From assembly GCA_021234155.1 (NCBI GenBank), contig JAJEKV010000001.1, positions 32,380,177 to 32,444,176 of the forward strand: DNA of 64,000 nucleotides, read 5' to 3'. The position numbers and the translations under genes were made by a program. This document shows, piece after piece, positions 1-11,625 of this stretch (the stretch's first letter is position 1; each line of letters begins with the position of its first letter). Under the pieces are notes generated by a model, which was given only the letters and a program-made list of their open reading frames with translations, made no database searches and had not been told where the DNA came from. The stretch comes from Isoetes taiwanensis. Lineage: Eukaryota > Streptophyta > Lycopodiopsida > Isoetales > Isoetaceae.

Positions 1-349
1 ACTCCCTGATACGGCACTCATGCATCTACATGCCATGTCCATTTGCTTACCATCACAAAGTGCCAACGATAAGTCAGAAAAAATGGAGATCTACATTTAG
101 CTTTTGTAGACGTGCATGCTTTTAGTCTATAAACCAGAAGCTTTAATATAGCTTTATGATATTAATAGCTTTATGATATTAACCTGCTGCATCTTGTTCT
201 GTCATGCAGGGCTAAACAAGTATCTTCCTCTTTTCAATATTTTTTGACATCTATCTATTCAATAACAAGAGAAGATGGATGCAGCACCTCAGCATACTGT
301 CAATTTTTTAACATGTAAAAGAGGGGTTACATAAGAAGGCCTGCGAGCT

Positions 350-655
350 TTATGGAAAGAAGCTCCAAAGAATGGCAGTCTCAGGCATTTCACTGAACAC
401 CTTGCATGCTTTTTTCAAAACTTCCATGCTATACATAGTGATGAGAGCATTTTGTACTACTATCTCTGATCCAAATCCAAAGTCAATCATACAAGCATGG
501 ATAAGGCAATCTTCAGAAAGTGCATGCTGGCTGGAACATGCATTAATTACACTGGCATGAATAAACAGGCCCCTTATGTCAGTTCGTAGAACAATGCATG
601 CATTAAGAATGGCAGCAATAGCAAACGTATTTGATGTTACTCCTTCTGATTGCAT
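350..655 (-). pseudogene. Pentatricopeptide-repeat (PPR) protein fragment
   Basis: A 101-residue minus-strand frame reads like part of a plant PPR protein: IHACMIDFGFGSEIVVQNALITMYS followed by ACKVFSEMPE, split here as the familiar N-A-L-I-x-M-Y and A-x-x-V-F-x-x-M-P positions of the 35-residue repeat, with an earlier weaker repeat (NTFAIAAILNACI). PPR proteins bind organellar RNA in chloroplasts and mitochondria. Intact members carry many repeats behind a transit peptide; here two to three repeats remain and I can read no continuation on either side, so I call it a relic. A missed intron-split gene beyond the left window edge is possible. Confidence 0.55.
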
Positions 656-2112
656 TACTTGATATAGTCACAAGGCCTTCTTGCTTTGCCCATATCATGT
701 GCAGGTTATAGTCATAGTCCACGAAAGAATATCTGGATTGTCATTTCTTGAGAACACTCCATATGCTTTTTCTATATCTCCACCTTGACATGTGGATGGG
801 ATTTAGTAGCAGCCAGAACTGCAGAATTAGAATGGATTGTCTAGAATTGTTAACATTACTAGCACCTGTCTAGAATTACTAGCAGTTAAACATAAACCAA
901 AAAATGGAAACACTGGAGTAATAGAATCACCTTGTAAAGTTTGAGGATCTTCTAGTTTCAAGAAGTTTTACAGTCCAGGACACTTTCGTAGCAGGTTTTC
1001 TGATGTGCTTTTCTTGTATGAGACAAAAACTCAATCATATATTTTAGCATGAAGGCCTTATTTCGAACTTGAAAATGGTAATCCGGCTCATGCTGATGCT
1101 CAAATCTGAAATCTGAGATAAAAATTAGGATTCCAAAAAAAAAAAATCAGATCCTACTGGGCGATTTGATGAAGTCCCTACCAATTTTGAAGATCAAAGT
1201 TTGGCGATTCTATCAAAATTTGGAGCTCCAAGGCGTAGAACGTTAAGCGATTCTTGGGGTTGCCGGAGCTCCACCGACAATCCAGTTTGGCGAAAGAACC
1301 CAATCGTTGGTGGTGGCGGGAAAATTGTTAGGCGAAAATTATTTTTTTTTCCCCATCTTTTTCCATATAGTTTAGCCAAAATATTTTCAAAAGGTCCTAA
1401 AAATCGCCAAAATGCTAAATTTCGCCCTTAAATTATTCCATGGTTTTGGCAATGCAAAGGACTTTCCAGCAGGGGAAAAAAATGACGTTTCTTGGTGCTG
1501 CGACCTCTGCTTGCTGCTAGGGCGACTGTGGGACCGCCCCTCTCTCTCAAATCCGGGACTGTTGCTTCATATCCAGGGCCTTCTGCATGATTTCGGAACT
1601 AGCAAAGGATTTCACCATCGTGGAGAGGATTTTTGTGCAAAAAAACAGTTGAAAGTTGGATTCCTTATTTCAATTTTTCTGGAGACTTCTCTGGCGATTC
1701 TTCTCTAGCGATTTTCTGGCGGCCGCCTTTCTCGAGGTTAGAATTAAGTAATGCAATTCCTAACTACGCATGCTATTCTGCTTTCTTATTTCCTTTCGCT
1801 ATCGTTGGTTCTATGGCGAAAGTTCTGTATGCTAATCCTATTTCCTATTTCATTTTTCTGTTCCTATCTCTTATTTAGGGCTTCTGAATTTAGGAACAGA
1901 GTTTTTGTTGAATGCTTTTATCGTCTATCTAATGCTATTTCCTATTTCCTATCTATGGTTCTTATTCTATTGAATAGGGTCCACATTCCTACAGAACATG
2001 TAGAGTAAATCAATGTAAGAAAACTAGCATTAGGTCCTTAAGCCCTAGCATTTGCTTCATGTATAACAATAGAGAATAATAATTGCATATTCTGACCCAT
2101 CTCATTTAGAAG
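656..2112. other. No recognisable gene
   Basis: AT-rich sequence with poly-A and poly-T runs (for example around 1135 and 1346). Several short frames are open near 1200-1900, but none shows a domain or codon pattern I recognise. The more GC-rich patch at 1200-1740 resembles a plant 5' leader or promoter in composition, yet no coding exon follows that I can support. Confidence 0.3.
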
Positions 2113-3000
2113 TTTATGATTTTGATGGACCATTTTCGAAGGGGAGTCTCACGGATATGCTAAAATTAACTTCCTTAAATACAAAGCGAAGAAATGTCGA
2201 GCTCGGGTTCCATTTTCCGGGAAGTGTGCTTTGGCTGTGGATCTTGATTGCACCTAAGAATTTTTCGACCAATACTAAGCAATCGACATATTTGTTTGCG
2301 TGTATGTGCAAAGGGTGGAGAAGGAGGTTGGCACAAAGGTAGGAAGTATACCTTTACGGTTAGGCGATTGTTTAGTAAGATAGGGATTGATAGGATAAGA
2401 ATGGCGACAAAGGAGAGAACTTTTTCTTACTTAAAGACCTTGGTACAGAGAAAAAAGCGCTACCCATACTTGATAGGCAAAATGAACATTTTCGGAAGAA
2501 AGAACAAAGCATGTTTCCACAAAGTTATTTAATAACTATGTTTGAAATTTATATATTGATTTACAACAATTTGACGAATCTGAGACTTGACTATTAACTT
2601 CATCATGTTTGTTTTATCTTTGTTTGGCAAATTGTGAAAAGATCAAAGACACGAGAGAAACCATTCTTTTTGAAGCTTTTCTCACTTCCTTCCGAAGAAT
2701 TTCTAATAAATGACTTTGCCTGCACAATAAAGAAGAAAATGCTACTTCAGGTTGGCAAACAACAACTTCATGTCTTAATGTTATTTGGTATTGGTATCTG
2801 ACCTTCCAGGAGCATTACTTTTTCTCACTTTTATGGGAAGATATCGAAGAGATAAGCGAGACAATTACCACCATTAGGCTATGTTGCTATAACAATTCTT
2901 GTGTTTACACAAAAGGGCGTGGTTTTGATCTTGGCCGGGGTGCAAAAAGTATGGACTCGCGTGGAAGACTCAAGTTTCAGTTCCAGTCCTTTGTGAGTAT
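2113..3000 (+). pseudogene. C2-GRAM (VASt-family) protein gene relic
   Basis: Three plus-strand blocks match, in order, the middle of plant C2- and GRAM-domain proteins, which are membrane-associated lipid-binding proteins. At about 2113-2250 the frames give YDFDGPFSKG, then GYAKINFLKYKAK and PFSGKCALAVDLD, the end of the second C2 domain. At 2661-2750 comes FLKLFSLPSEEFLINDF and KKKMLLQ, the start of the GRAM domain, ending CTTCAG before GTTGGC, a plausible donor. At 2819-3000 comes LLWEDIEEI, then GRGFDLGRGAKSMD and GRLKFQFQSFVS, the rest of the GRAM domain. The first block needs frame changes to read through, and the C-terminal VASt domain is not found, so this looks like a decayed fragment. 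The family assignment rests on remembered motifs. Confidence 0.6.
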
Positions 3001-4735
3001 GCCTTCAGGTAACTAGCTTGTAACACTAGCAAGTGCAAATTTTTGTTTTTATACATCTACTTTGGCAGACCATGTATGCTGCCAAAAACTTTTATAATAA
3101 AAATGACTGAACGAAGGTCTCAGAATTCTTTTCTTCACATGAAAATGTGTATGAAAGTAGCTCTCGTGGCTCTTCAAACTGGGAAGGTTTAAAGAACATT
3201 CTGACCTAGATGGACAACAAGCATTTAGTAGAAATTTTATGTTTTTCGGTGCCAAAGGTATCTTAATAAGTGACGTCTGTTCTATAGCATGCATCTGCTG
3301 CAACTTCTTCTATAACATGTTCTAGCTCTGGCATTTGTAACATCAGATTGGATGCAAAACGGTATGGGTGGATATTCTTACCAGGATTTTGTTATACCAG
3401 CTTGAGCATGTAAATCAGTCTGATCTTTGCAAGTTAAAGACAAGCATTGAAACGTGGAAGAAGATAGGTATAGCAGACAAAATATCAAAATTGTCCCTTT
3501 GGATGGAATGATATATTTCTTTGACCGCACACATAAATAAATTGGAATTACCAATATGTTTTCTTCTATGACTTCTCAGTCTTAGAACATGGTCCAAAAC
3601 ACAAGTTCTTTGTTAACAAATAATTGAATTCTAATAGAGGTCCACGTATACACGTCACAATCCCAACTATCTATCAACATTTGATATGTCTCAAATTGAT
3701 ACTCCCGGTCCATGTATACTCTTTGCAACTCTTGACATGCTGAATGGAGGGATGTCCCTGAGATATTTAAGAAGTGGGCCTTCCTTGAGCATTCATAATA
3801 TTACCTATATTCACGTCGCTTCTACATGGTAAGAAATGTGAGGCACAAACTAATGTCAGGTTAAGCACAGATTAAAGTAGCCCAGATTGGAGCATCTAAA
3901 AATGCGGCCAAGTAATACGAAAAGCTCATACACGGACAAAAGCAATAAAAAAATGGAATTAAGTTGAGAAACCATTATAAAGTGTAGTAGTAAGAGAGCA
4001 TATTTTGAGAAATTTTATAAAGAATAAGTATGCATGAAATCATATCATGCCCTATAACATGGCAAAGTTCCTCCATGGCATAATCTTGAACAAAAAGATT
4101 AACCTTATGATGTTTTTATTACGTGCACCATTAAACTATATGCATGTTTAAGATATATAAAAATCATGTTGTAGTATTTTCATTTTACAGTTTTGCACAC
4201 CAAACAATTCTCTAACATGATTTTGCATGTTTAAGATATATGAGCAAAATCATGTTGTAGTATTTTCATTTTATTGACCCATATTTAAACACTGCCTAGA
4301 TACTATCTATGCAGATGCAAAATGGCCTTACGGAAAATCAAACAGGTTAGGCCATGATAAGAATTGCATAGGATACAATCTAATATCAAAATTAATATAT
4401 TTAGTGCAACAAACTGATCGATCTTAATATTTTAAAACTTTGAAAGTTGTATTTAAGCTTCAAGCATAATAAATAAACATTTAAAAGGAACAATTTCAAA
4501 CTTTAATTTATAAGGAAAGCCCATTCTTTCTAATGAAACTTCATTAAGTTTTGAAATAGCCAGCAACACTGGGCACTTTTTCTAGTTATAATATAAAACC
4601 AAAAACCATTGCAAGGAACTAGCCCACGTAGGAACTATTCCAATGCCATTCTGGTATGCAGGCAGGCTCTATCAAAAAGAAGCTGCCAGCCAGATGCAGC
4701 AAGATGGGAGTGAACCGAGATTTGACTAATCTTAT
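3001..4735. other. Non-genic AT-rich stretch; probable 3' flank of the aminopeptidase gene
   Basis: No coding frame is convincing. The last 130 bases before 4736 should hold the 3' UTR of the minus-strand aminopeptidase. A short tandem duplication at 4143-4275 is listed separately. Confidence 0.35.
4143..4275. repeat. Two-copy tandem duplication, 83-bp spacing
   Basis: The block ATGTTTAAGATATAT, then ATCATGTTGTAGTATTTTC, occurs at about 4143-4190 and again at about 4226-4275, differing by a small insertion (GAGCAA) in the second copy. It is a local duplication with no visible coding role. Confidence 0.7.
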
Positions 4736-6679
4736 CTAAGAGGTATAATTGGTGATAAGGCCCTGAACCACCCGTCTTGCAATGGGATGATACTTGGATT
4801 TGGCCTTCTCATATACTTTCAAGGCAAATTGCTTAGATTTTGGACTGCCCTGTAGCAATCCCGAGTAGAGAGGTCGGAGGTACCTCATTCTTCCAAAGGA
4901 GAGTAGAGAATGTTCCACTGTAACCATGCATGGCTCATACCCGGAGTTAGCAGCTAGCACCAGAAAAGCTACTCTAATATCCCAGTTGTTGGACTTGGAC
5001 AATTCGAACTCTTTGTCCAAGTCTTCTAATGCCTTCAAATGCACCTTCTTTGGGAGGCTTTCTAAATACACCTGCCACTCTTGAGCTTGCCAATTTTTAG
5101 CACTGTTTTTCAATGAATCCATGTAGGTGTTCCACTGCTCTTTTTCTGTCCCTGAAACTAGCAGCTTAAACTCTTCCACAAGGTTTAGAACTGTCTCTAG
5201 AATAAGAGATTTAGGTTTCTCTGCATCAGAAGGAATACCAACTCCATACACCCACTCTTGCAAGTCAACCTTTCCCTCAATCCCTGGCAAGTGCTGCTTG
5301 AGAAATTCCAGAAATTTCTCCGTGTCTATGGATTGAAACCTGAAGGTTTTGATATAGTTCTTTAAGAACGCATCGAATCTAGGCCTGCCAACTTCCTTCT
5401 CCAATCGTCTTACAAAAAAGCAGCCTTTTTCATAAGGAACCTGAGAGTATATCTCATCGGGGTCAACATTTTCTTGATCTGTCTTCAGCCTTGTGAATTC
5501 CGGTCTGTCCTTGAACCGTTCTATTTCCTCATGCAGACCATTCCAACCCAAACCCAGGTGAAGGAACAATCTTTCTTCCCCATCTAAAACTTCAACGATT
5601 CTGCGTTCTGCATATGTTGTGAAACCCTGAAGAAAGAACAAATTTGTGCTAAGCTATGATATATACTAATAGCAGTATGAAAACAATGAAAAAAAGAAAG
5701 AAGGAACAACAACAATGGAGAAAAACAGAAAGAAAGAACAAAAAACAGAAATGCATACCTCGTTAAGCCAGAAATCGTTGGCACTTGAGTTGGTTATAAG
5801 ATTACCAGTCCAACTGTGGGCCAGTTCATGTGCCACTACTTGAACCCCACTTCGGTCACCAACAATAACAGCAGGAGTTAAGAACACCATACGAGGGTTT
5901 TCCATTCCTCCATATGGAAAGCTAGGAGGCATGACAAGGAGATCAAAACGCTCCCAATCATATGGCCCAAACAAAGCCTCTGCTTGCTGCATCATCTGCT
6001 CTGTACCCTGAAACTCATAAGCTGCAGACTCCACCACAGATGGCTCTGCATAAACCCTAGAACGTGGACTCAGATCTTTGTAGACTATGTCTCCGGCTGC
6101 TAGGGCAAATAAGTATGGGGGAATAGGCTGCTCCATTTTAAAGGTATCCACTGCCCTGCTGCCTCCTTCAGTTCTCCCCACGTATGCTGCAGACATTACT
6201 ACCCTCATCTCTTTTGGAACATCAACTTCGGCCGAATACCTAATCCTAGCAGCAGGTGTATCTTGACAGGGGAAAATGGATCTTGCATGGATTGCCTGGC
6301 ACTGTGTGAATACATAAGGCATTTTGGCATCTGCTGTTTGTTCCGGATCCAACCATTGCAAGGCCGATGCATCAGTGGAGGTCCTAAAACTGACTAAAAA
6401 TTTCTGGTTGCCTTGCAATTTTACGCTCAACAAACTGCCCTTTATGGGATCCGCCTCCCCAACACAAAAATCAAGAGGCTTACCCTTATCATCGGAGACT
6501 GAATGTACCGCCAAATCTCGAGTATCCAGGAAAATATGCCCCTCGTGAGGTCTCGGCAGAGTGAAGAGTGCAGTTCCGTCAATAAGCTTGCTTTGAAAAT
6601 CCAAAAGGAAAGTAAGATGGATATGCTCAGTTAATGGATGCGACGAATCAGTATAAGAATGTGGATCGATGGGCGCCAT
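4736..6679 (-). CDS. LTA4H: Leukotriene A4 hydrolase-type M1 aminopeptidase (two exons)
   Basis: Zinc aminopeptidase of peptidase family M1; animal homologues also hydrolyse the epoxide leukotriene A4. Exon 1 is 6679..5759 (307 codons). A GTATGC donor follows at 5758 and a TTCTTTCTTCAG acceptor ends at 5627, giving a 132-base phase-0 intron. Exon 2 is 5626..4736 (296 codons plus stop). The 603-residue product has the usual family length. Seen motifs: substrate-anchoring GGMEN at residues 257-261, HELAH at 284-288 and the third zinc ligand Glu at 307, spaced exactly HExxH-x18-E; the intron falls directly after that Glu codon. Exon 2 opens GFTTYAERR and ends in the helical C-terminal domain. 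The start MAPIDPHSYTDSSHPLTEH matches what I remember of plant homologues. No frame damage is visible, unlike nearly every other gene here, so this is probably the only active host gene in the window. It has no signal peptide; I infer a cytosolic location. Confidence 0.95.
5627..5758 (-). other. Intron of the aminopeptidase gene
   Basis: Minus-strand GT donor at 5758-5757 (GAG|GTATGC) and AG acceptor at 5628-5627 (TTCTTCAG|GG) with a pyrimidine tract. Joining the exons restores ...FWLNE-GFTTYAE... without a shift. Confidence 0.93.
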
Positions 6680-7088
6680 CTTCCAATTTTTTGAGTGAGT
6701 AAAGGGGAAGAAGAAGGAAGAGCTTTAAAACAAGGCCAACGAAATCATTGTTTTCACAGCGCTGCGCGGCTGCGCCGTTTGTAGCCGCATGAATGTGAAG
6801 GACAAACACAATTATAGGGTAGGACGCCCATGAATGGTTCATTTAAAATTTAGAGCTCTGGTGTGCATCCAACAACACAAAAATTGGGTTCAAATGAAAG
6901 GTTGGAAGCTAAACAATCTTATGGCACATTGATTTGCAGAAAATACTGGTCTTACTCAAAGTTATAAATGACCAAATAGAAAGGGGTATGAGGAACATAA
7001 GTCACCACATTAAGCCCTGAGTTGGTTCGCAATTTGTCCAGCAATGGTTCACTTTTATTCTTGGAATGGCATCAAATATGTCTTGATA

Positions 7089-7166
7089 CACTCCACTTGC
7101 AGCTACTAAAAGCATTCAAGCACATACTACAGTCCACTTGCACCTACTAAAATCATTCAAACACAT
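7089..7166. repeat. Tandem duplication of about 35 bp
   Basis: TCCACTTGCAGCTACTAAAA and TCCACTTGCACCTACTAAAA begin near-identical blocks at about 7089-7123 and 7132-7166, each running into CATTCAAGCACAT or CATTCAAACACAT. Confidence 0.7.
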
Positions 7167-7274
7167 CCTTTTAGCAACGCTAAACATCTAGAAGTGTAGA
7201 AATGAGGGATTTGAACCCTCCACGATCCCATTTTTCTTGCTGCACACATGCACATTAAACACATGTTAGTAAAA

Positions 7275-7337
7275 GGGGACTCAAATGTGGATTGCATTGC
7301 CCAACAAATGGAAATGCAATCCACATTTTTTGTCCCC
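7275..7337. repeat. Inverted repeat hairpin with 24-25 bp arms
   Basis: The left arm GGGGACTCAAATGTGGATTG (continuing CATT) at 7275-7298 pairs with the right arm AATGCAATCCACATTTTTTG (continuing TCCCC) at 7313-7337 around a 14-base loop, with mismatches only near the outer third. It could be a foldback element end or a small-RNA-type hairpin; the sequence alone does not say which. Confidence 0.65.
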
Positions 7338-9257
7338 TAAAAAAACATTTCAATGCATCAAAAACTCAAACCTCTTTAGTCCAGAGCTGTAGAAGGCATG
7401 CATCTAAAAAAACAACAACTGGTTTTACTAAAATGCAAAGAGAAGCATGAATGAATTACACAAAATAACAAATATTACCAGCTCAATGCCACAAGTGTAC
7501 ACATTATACTTCAGCTGCAGAAAAATCATTTTACATAGTCATCTCCATAAAGAGAATTCAGAGTTCTCATTCTTTTTTAGGACCTTTTTTCAGAATGCCA
7601 ACTGGCACCAGCTAACTGATTTACTATTTCATGATGACAGCATTCATGAGTATCATCAAGACTGGACCTAATTGTATTTGGACTATCGTGGATTTGACTA
7701 TTTGGGATAGCATCACATCCAAAAGTTTCAATGCTACTAAAAAGCTCGATGTTTAACACCACATTCAAAGCTGGTATTGCTTGATCTTCTTCTAAAGGCC
7801 CATCCTAGTCATAGAAAAGTAAAGAAAAATTAGTATATTAACAAAAAACATGGCAGGATCCAATCAATACCTACAGCAAAGGTTTCATCTGAATCACTAT
7901 CATGTCCGTCGGATCTAATATCTTCATCAATGTCATGAGCTTCCCGCAGTAAAGTATTTGGAGCAATTAGTTTAGTTTAATAGGACCTATAAACTAAATA
8001 ATGACATGTCGCCTTGCTCTCTTTGCCTTCAACATTGCAGTAGCCTCAGTTCTAACCTGCCTTGCTTCAATTGACAGCTGATTTTTTGGACCAAATTGTG
8101 GGCGCCCTTTACTCTTCTTAGCCTCCCTGATTCTTTTCCTTTCTTCCTTTTCTTTTTCCTTTTGTTGCTTAATTTCCCTTTTCTTTTCCTACAACTCTTT
8201 TTTTCTTTTAACGGCATCTTCCCTTGCTTTCTTCTTGCTATTCTTTCAAGTTCATCTTGTTCCATTTTCCTAATCACATCTGCCCTAGTTACTAATGAAG
8301 TACCTCTTATATTTTTGGGAACAAATGTCCTCTTCTGCCTAATCTGTTGTATGTTTGTTGCTACTGACTTTTCTGCATCTTGTTGGACCTGTACACCATT
8401 ACCTTCTTCAGAGTTGTCTTCTTCAGCATCTCAATTCTGTCTATAAATGTTCTGCCCTTCATCAGTTCCAGCAACAGCCATATCATTCAATGTCAATCCA
8501 GTTCCTCCCAATTCTGGTTGGACCTTTGTGTTATTAAAAGGATATATATTTGTTTTGTCAAAACCAGACATGATGTTGGCTGGAGTCAAAGAAACATCCA
8601 AAGCTTCTCTAACTAGTGCAGTTAAATCTTCCTTTGGAGGTTCTACCTCATTGTCCAAGCAGTATTTATGCCTGATATTTCTAAATGCCTCCTTAAGAGC
8701 CCTATGGCAAGAAACATCTAAAGGCTGCAATCTATGAGAGGTATGGGCAGGTATCTTCAAAATGTGGATGCCATATTTGGCTGCTAGTTTAACAGTCTCC
8801 AATGTAATATGTGAGCCATGACCATCAAGAATTAAGAGATGGGGATTAGTGAGGGAAACTCCACCTGAAACGTTCCTCCTAAAATGCTCAATCCAATCCC
8901 TGAACATTAGTTATCCATGCCCTTTTTTGCATGGAAATTGCAGTTTGAGGCTCACAACCTTCCAAATACTCTTCCCTAGCCCTTTCTTCCTTTTAAAATA
9001 TATAAATTAGGAAGCTTCTCACTTGCAGCATTGAAGCAGCAAAGAACAGTTAGCCATTCTCTATTCTGCATTGTTCTTTCTAATATTTGCTTGGCCCCCT
9101 TCCTTGCAATGACTCGCACATCGAATTCTTTACCTGGAACTCCAGATTCATCATAATTCCATACATGGTTAAATCCAAATTCAGAATAGCATTATTGTAA
9201 CTGATCATAAAATGCATCCAAGATTGGCTTGGACAAAGCTAAAGCACGAGCATTATC

Positions 9258-9278
9258 AATAATTTGGGCTTTTCTTAA
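9258..9278. repeat. Target-site duplication, left copy (LINE)
   Basis: The 21 bases beginning AATAATTTGGGCTTTTC are repeated exactly at 10222-10242, bracketing the LINE. The sequence belongs to the interrupted pogo transposase gene. Confidence 0.9.
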
Positions 9279-10221
9279 CCCATTGACTCAAAGACGTTGG
9301 AAAAGTGCTGGAATCTTAACTATTGCAGCATGGTATGACTCAGGCCAGTTGCTGACATGGGAGGCTTTTCAGTTAAAGTTTCTATTGGGGCGATGGGATA
9401 GAGTTCTTTGGCAAAAAGTTGCTGATTTTCTACAGCCTATTCTGCCACACCAAGAAGATATTTTGGTATGGGTTTGTCATGAAGAAATTAAGGAGTGCAA
9501 ACTTGTGAACTCTATGTATCAGTTGTTGCTTGATACTGATATTCTTCCTCCGTCTAATAAGTGGTCTCTTCAACTTCCTCCTCTTCAATGGCAGAAGGTG
9601 TGGTCTTGGGCATGGGACAAGCTACTTCATCCTAAAGTGGCAGTTCTTTGGTGGCAGATTCTTCATAGGTGTCTCAGGGTCAATGTGCTTGTCCATAAGT
9701 TTAACCCTAGAATATCAAATCGGTGTCCGGTATGCAAGCGTGGATCCGAGACCATTGAGCATTGCTTTTTCATGTGTGAACACCTTAGGCGGGTATGGGA
9801 TTTGGTTGTTCTCCCTTTTTCAGGTTTCACTAACAAGTCAACAAGCGCTTTTGGCAATTTACCCAAGTACACAGACAGAGTTACAAGGCCGGGCTTTTCA
9901 TCTAGCGGCCGGGATGGTTGCTTTGGACTATCTGGAAAAGACGAAGATTGGTAATCTTCAAAGGTCTGGATGTGGCAGATAATCGTGTTCTCCAAGAAGC
10001 TCAAGGTTACATTGTAAAGTCGTATCATTGTTCTTCACTTGCCCCTCGCAAGAGGCGAGTGATTTTTGAGGAGTTTTTGGATGTGCACTCTTATGCTTAG
10101 GCAGGTTGCTTCACTCGGTGGGTCTCCGCTTATCCGCTGAGATTTTATTCCTGTCTCTGCATTTATACTTGTATTTGGCTCTTTGATTGAATAAAGTCTG
10201 ACGTCCTTCAACAAAAAAAAA
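9279..10221 (+). mobile_element. 5'-truncated LINE with poly-A tail and TSD
   Basis: The last 943 bases of a plant non-LTR retrotransposon inserted into the pogo transposase. The plus-strand frame runs from the insertion edge to 9954 and encodes the C-terminal zf-RVT domain: WDKLLHPKVAVLWWQILH, then CPVCKRGSETIEHCFFMCEH, then RVWDLV (about 9607-9813). The reverse transcriptase and endonuclease parts are missing, as expected for 5' truncation during target-primed reverse transcription. The 3' end has GAATAAAG near 10187 and a run of A at 10212-10221. Perfect 21-bp target duplications flank it (9258-9278 and 10222-10242), so the insertion is fairly young. Two more 3' ends of the same family lie at 18012 and 19321. 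Confidence 0.92.
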
Positions 10222-10242
10222 AATAATTTGGGCTTTTCTTAA
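10222..10242. repeat. Target-site duplication, right copy (LINE)
   Basis: Exact copy of 9258-9278 directly after the LINE poly-A tail; the transposase sequence resumes after it. Confidence 0.9.
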
Positions 10243-11159
10243 AGCCAATTCAGGGTGCCTATCTCTAAAGAATCTCTACCACTTAAGACCTGGTATGCTA
10301 TTCTTGAATGGTGTCAACCTGCCTGCACACATTTCCCCTACATTCTGTCTCAACATGGTCACTGTCACACCCCATCTTTCAGCAAATTTTTTAAGAGACC
10401 AATCCACAAGATCTGCCTCCTCTTTAATAGACAGGGCCCGAGGCTTCTTTCTACACTTGGATTTAGATAATCCAAATATATGATTCCTCAATGTTGTATG
10501 AGGAATGCAGTCTGGCTGCTTTTCTGATAGTGTAGAATCCAGCTTCCACATCTTCTTTGGCATTATTAAGAGCCTCAATACTCCATCCACCTCTCTTCAT
10601 ATTCCTTGGCATCTTTTTCTTGACTGGTCTCTTTGCTTGATCAGAAGAAGATGCAGGTGCAGATGTGAGAATATCAGGGGATTGTCCAAGGGCAAAAGCA
10701 TTGATCCTAAACCTACTACAATTCTTCGGCCATTGAGGTAATATTCCACTAAGAACTTCAGCAGCAGCAACTGCTGAAACATCTTCAGCATCATCATGTT
10801 ACCTACTGCTTGACCTTGTTCTTTGAGACATGATGAGCAGCAGGAATAACAACAACAACAAGCAAAGGAATACACACATGCTGGATACCAACTGCAGTCT
10901 CTTCACCTTTTATAGGTGACGAATTTCATTCAAGAAGTAAATCAATGGCTATAATACAGCAAACAGATCAATCCCAGCTAAAAGATAGAGGATCAAGGAG
11001 CTGACATAAGGAGAGCCATTGATCTTAATAAGAAAATGAGGGAAAAGGTAGGAATCTGGAGTGGAACGAGGGAACTTTAGGAGGGAGGAACTTTAAGAGG
11101 GAAATAGACCACCATTGCAAGTCAAGAACAAATATGCACAAAAAAAAAAAAAAAAAAAA

Positions 11160-11236
11160 CGGCTTGAACTAGTTAATCCTAGCGCAAACATCAGCATTGG
11201 TCAATCCCTCTGTTGTCTTATCTGGTCATACAAGAA
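11160..11236. repeat. Direct repeat, copy 1 (about 77 bp)
   Basis: Starts CGGCTTGAACTAGTTAATCC and ends near CATACAAGAAC, preceded by a poly-A run. The second copy at 11548-11625 shares the stretch AACATCAGCATTGGTCAATC exactly. Confidence 0.8.
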
Positions 11237-11547
11237 CATAATCAATACAATACAAGGTATACAATACAAGATATTTATATCCCAATGTCCACCAAAACCT
11301 TAAAACCAAAAGCAATGGTATCTGATATCTCCTAGAACTTTTAGATTAGTTCAATCTTAAATCAAAGATACAAAATAAAGCCGGCATTCATATGTGCCAC
11401 TATGAGATGACAATAAAGTGTTACTTACATTCAAGTAAATAGAGCACAACCATAACCCAAATGAAAAGAACGCACATGCTAAAAGCTCAATTAAGTAAGT
11501 TTAGCAGCACTGGTAAGACCAATGCACAGAAGTGTCATGAAAAAAAC

Positions 11548-11625
11548 CGGCTTGAACTAGCTTAAACTAGCACAAACATCAGCATTGGTCAATCCCTTTG
11601 CTGTCTTATCTGGCCATACAAGAAC
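11548..11625. repeat. Direct repeat, copy 2 (about 78 bp)
   Basis: Near-identical to 11160-11236, also preceded by a short A run. Both copies in the same orientation after A tracts suggests a small retro-derived or locally duplicated unit; I cannot name a family. Confidence 0.8.

Larger units (their letters stand above)
6680..8028. other. Intergenic; promoter side of the aminopeptidase gene plus small repeats
   Basis: Upstream flank of the minus-strand aminopeptidase, then AT-rich sequence. No gene is supported. It holds a tandem duplication (7089-7166) and a hairpin (7275-7337), listed separately. Confidence 0.35.
8029..10612 (-). pseudogene. Pogo-like (Tc1/mariner superfamily) transposase, interrupted
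   Basis: Minus-strand relic. At 10612 the frame opens MPRNMKRGGWSIEAL, a psq-type helix-turn-helix (GFYTIRKAA, then IPHTTLRNH after a frameshift), followed by a CENP-B-like part (IKEEADLVDWSLKKFAERWG). A LINE then splits the gene. Beyond it the DDE_1 catalytic core reads NYDESGVPG (first Asp), LTVLCCFNAA, LLILDGHGSHI (second Asp) and HRLQPLDVSCHRALK (third Asp), a DDD triad. A basic KRKGK-rich tail runs to 8029. Stops lie inside the core between 8907 and 9258, and an in-frame TGA at 8431 cuts the tail. Such transposases cut and paste at TA dinucleotides. I could not identify its terminal inverted repeats. Confidence 0.85.

Noticed and set aside
7198-7230. tRNA-like T arm (GAGGGTTCAAATCCCTC on the minus strand)
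   Set aside because: The T stem and B-box-like word are good, but no A box, anticodon arm or acceptor pairing can be built upstream, so it is not a tRNA gene; at most a SINE or chance fragment.
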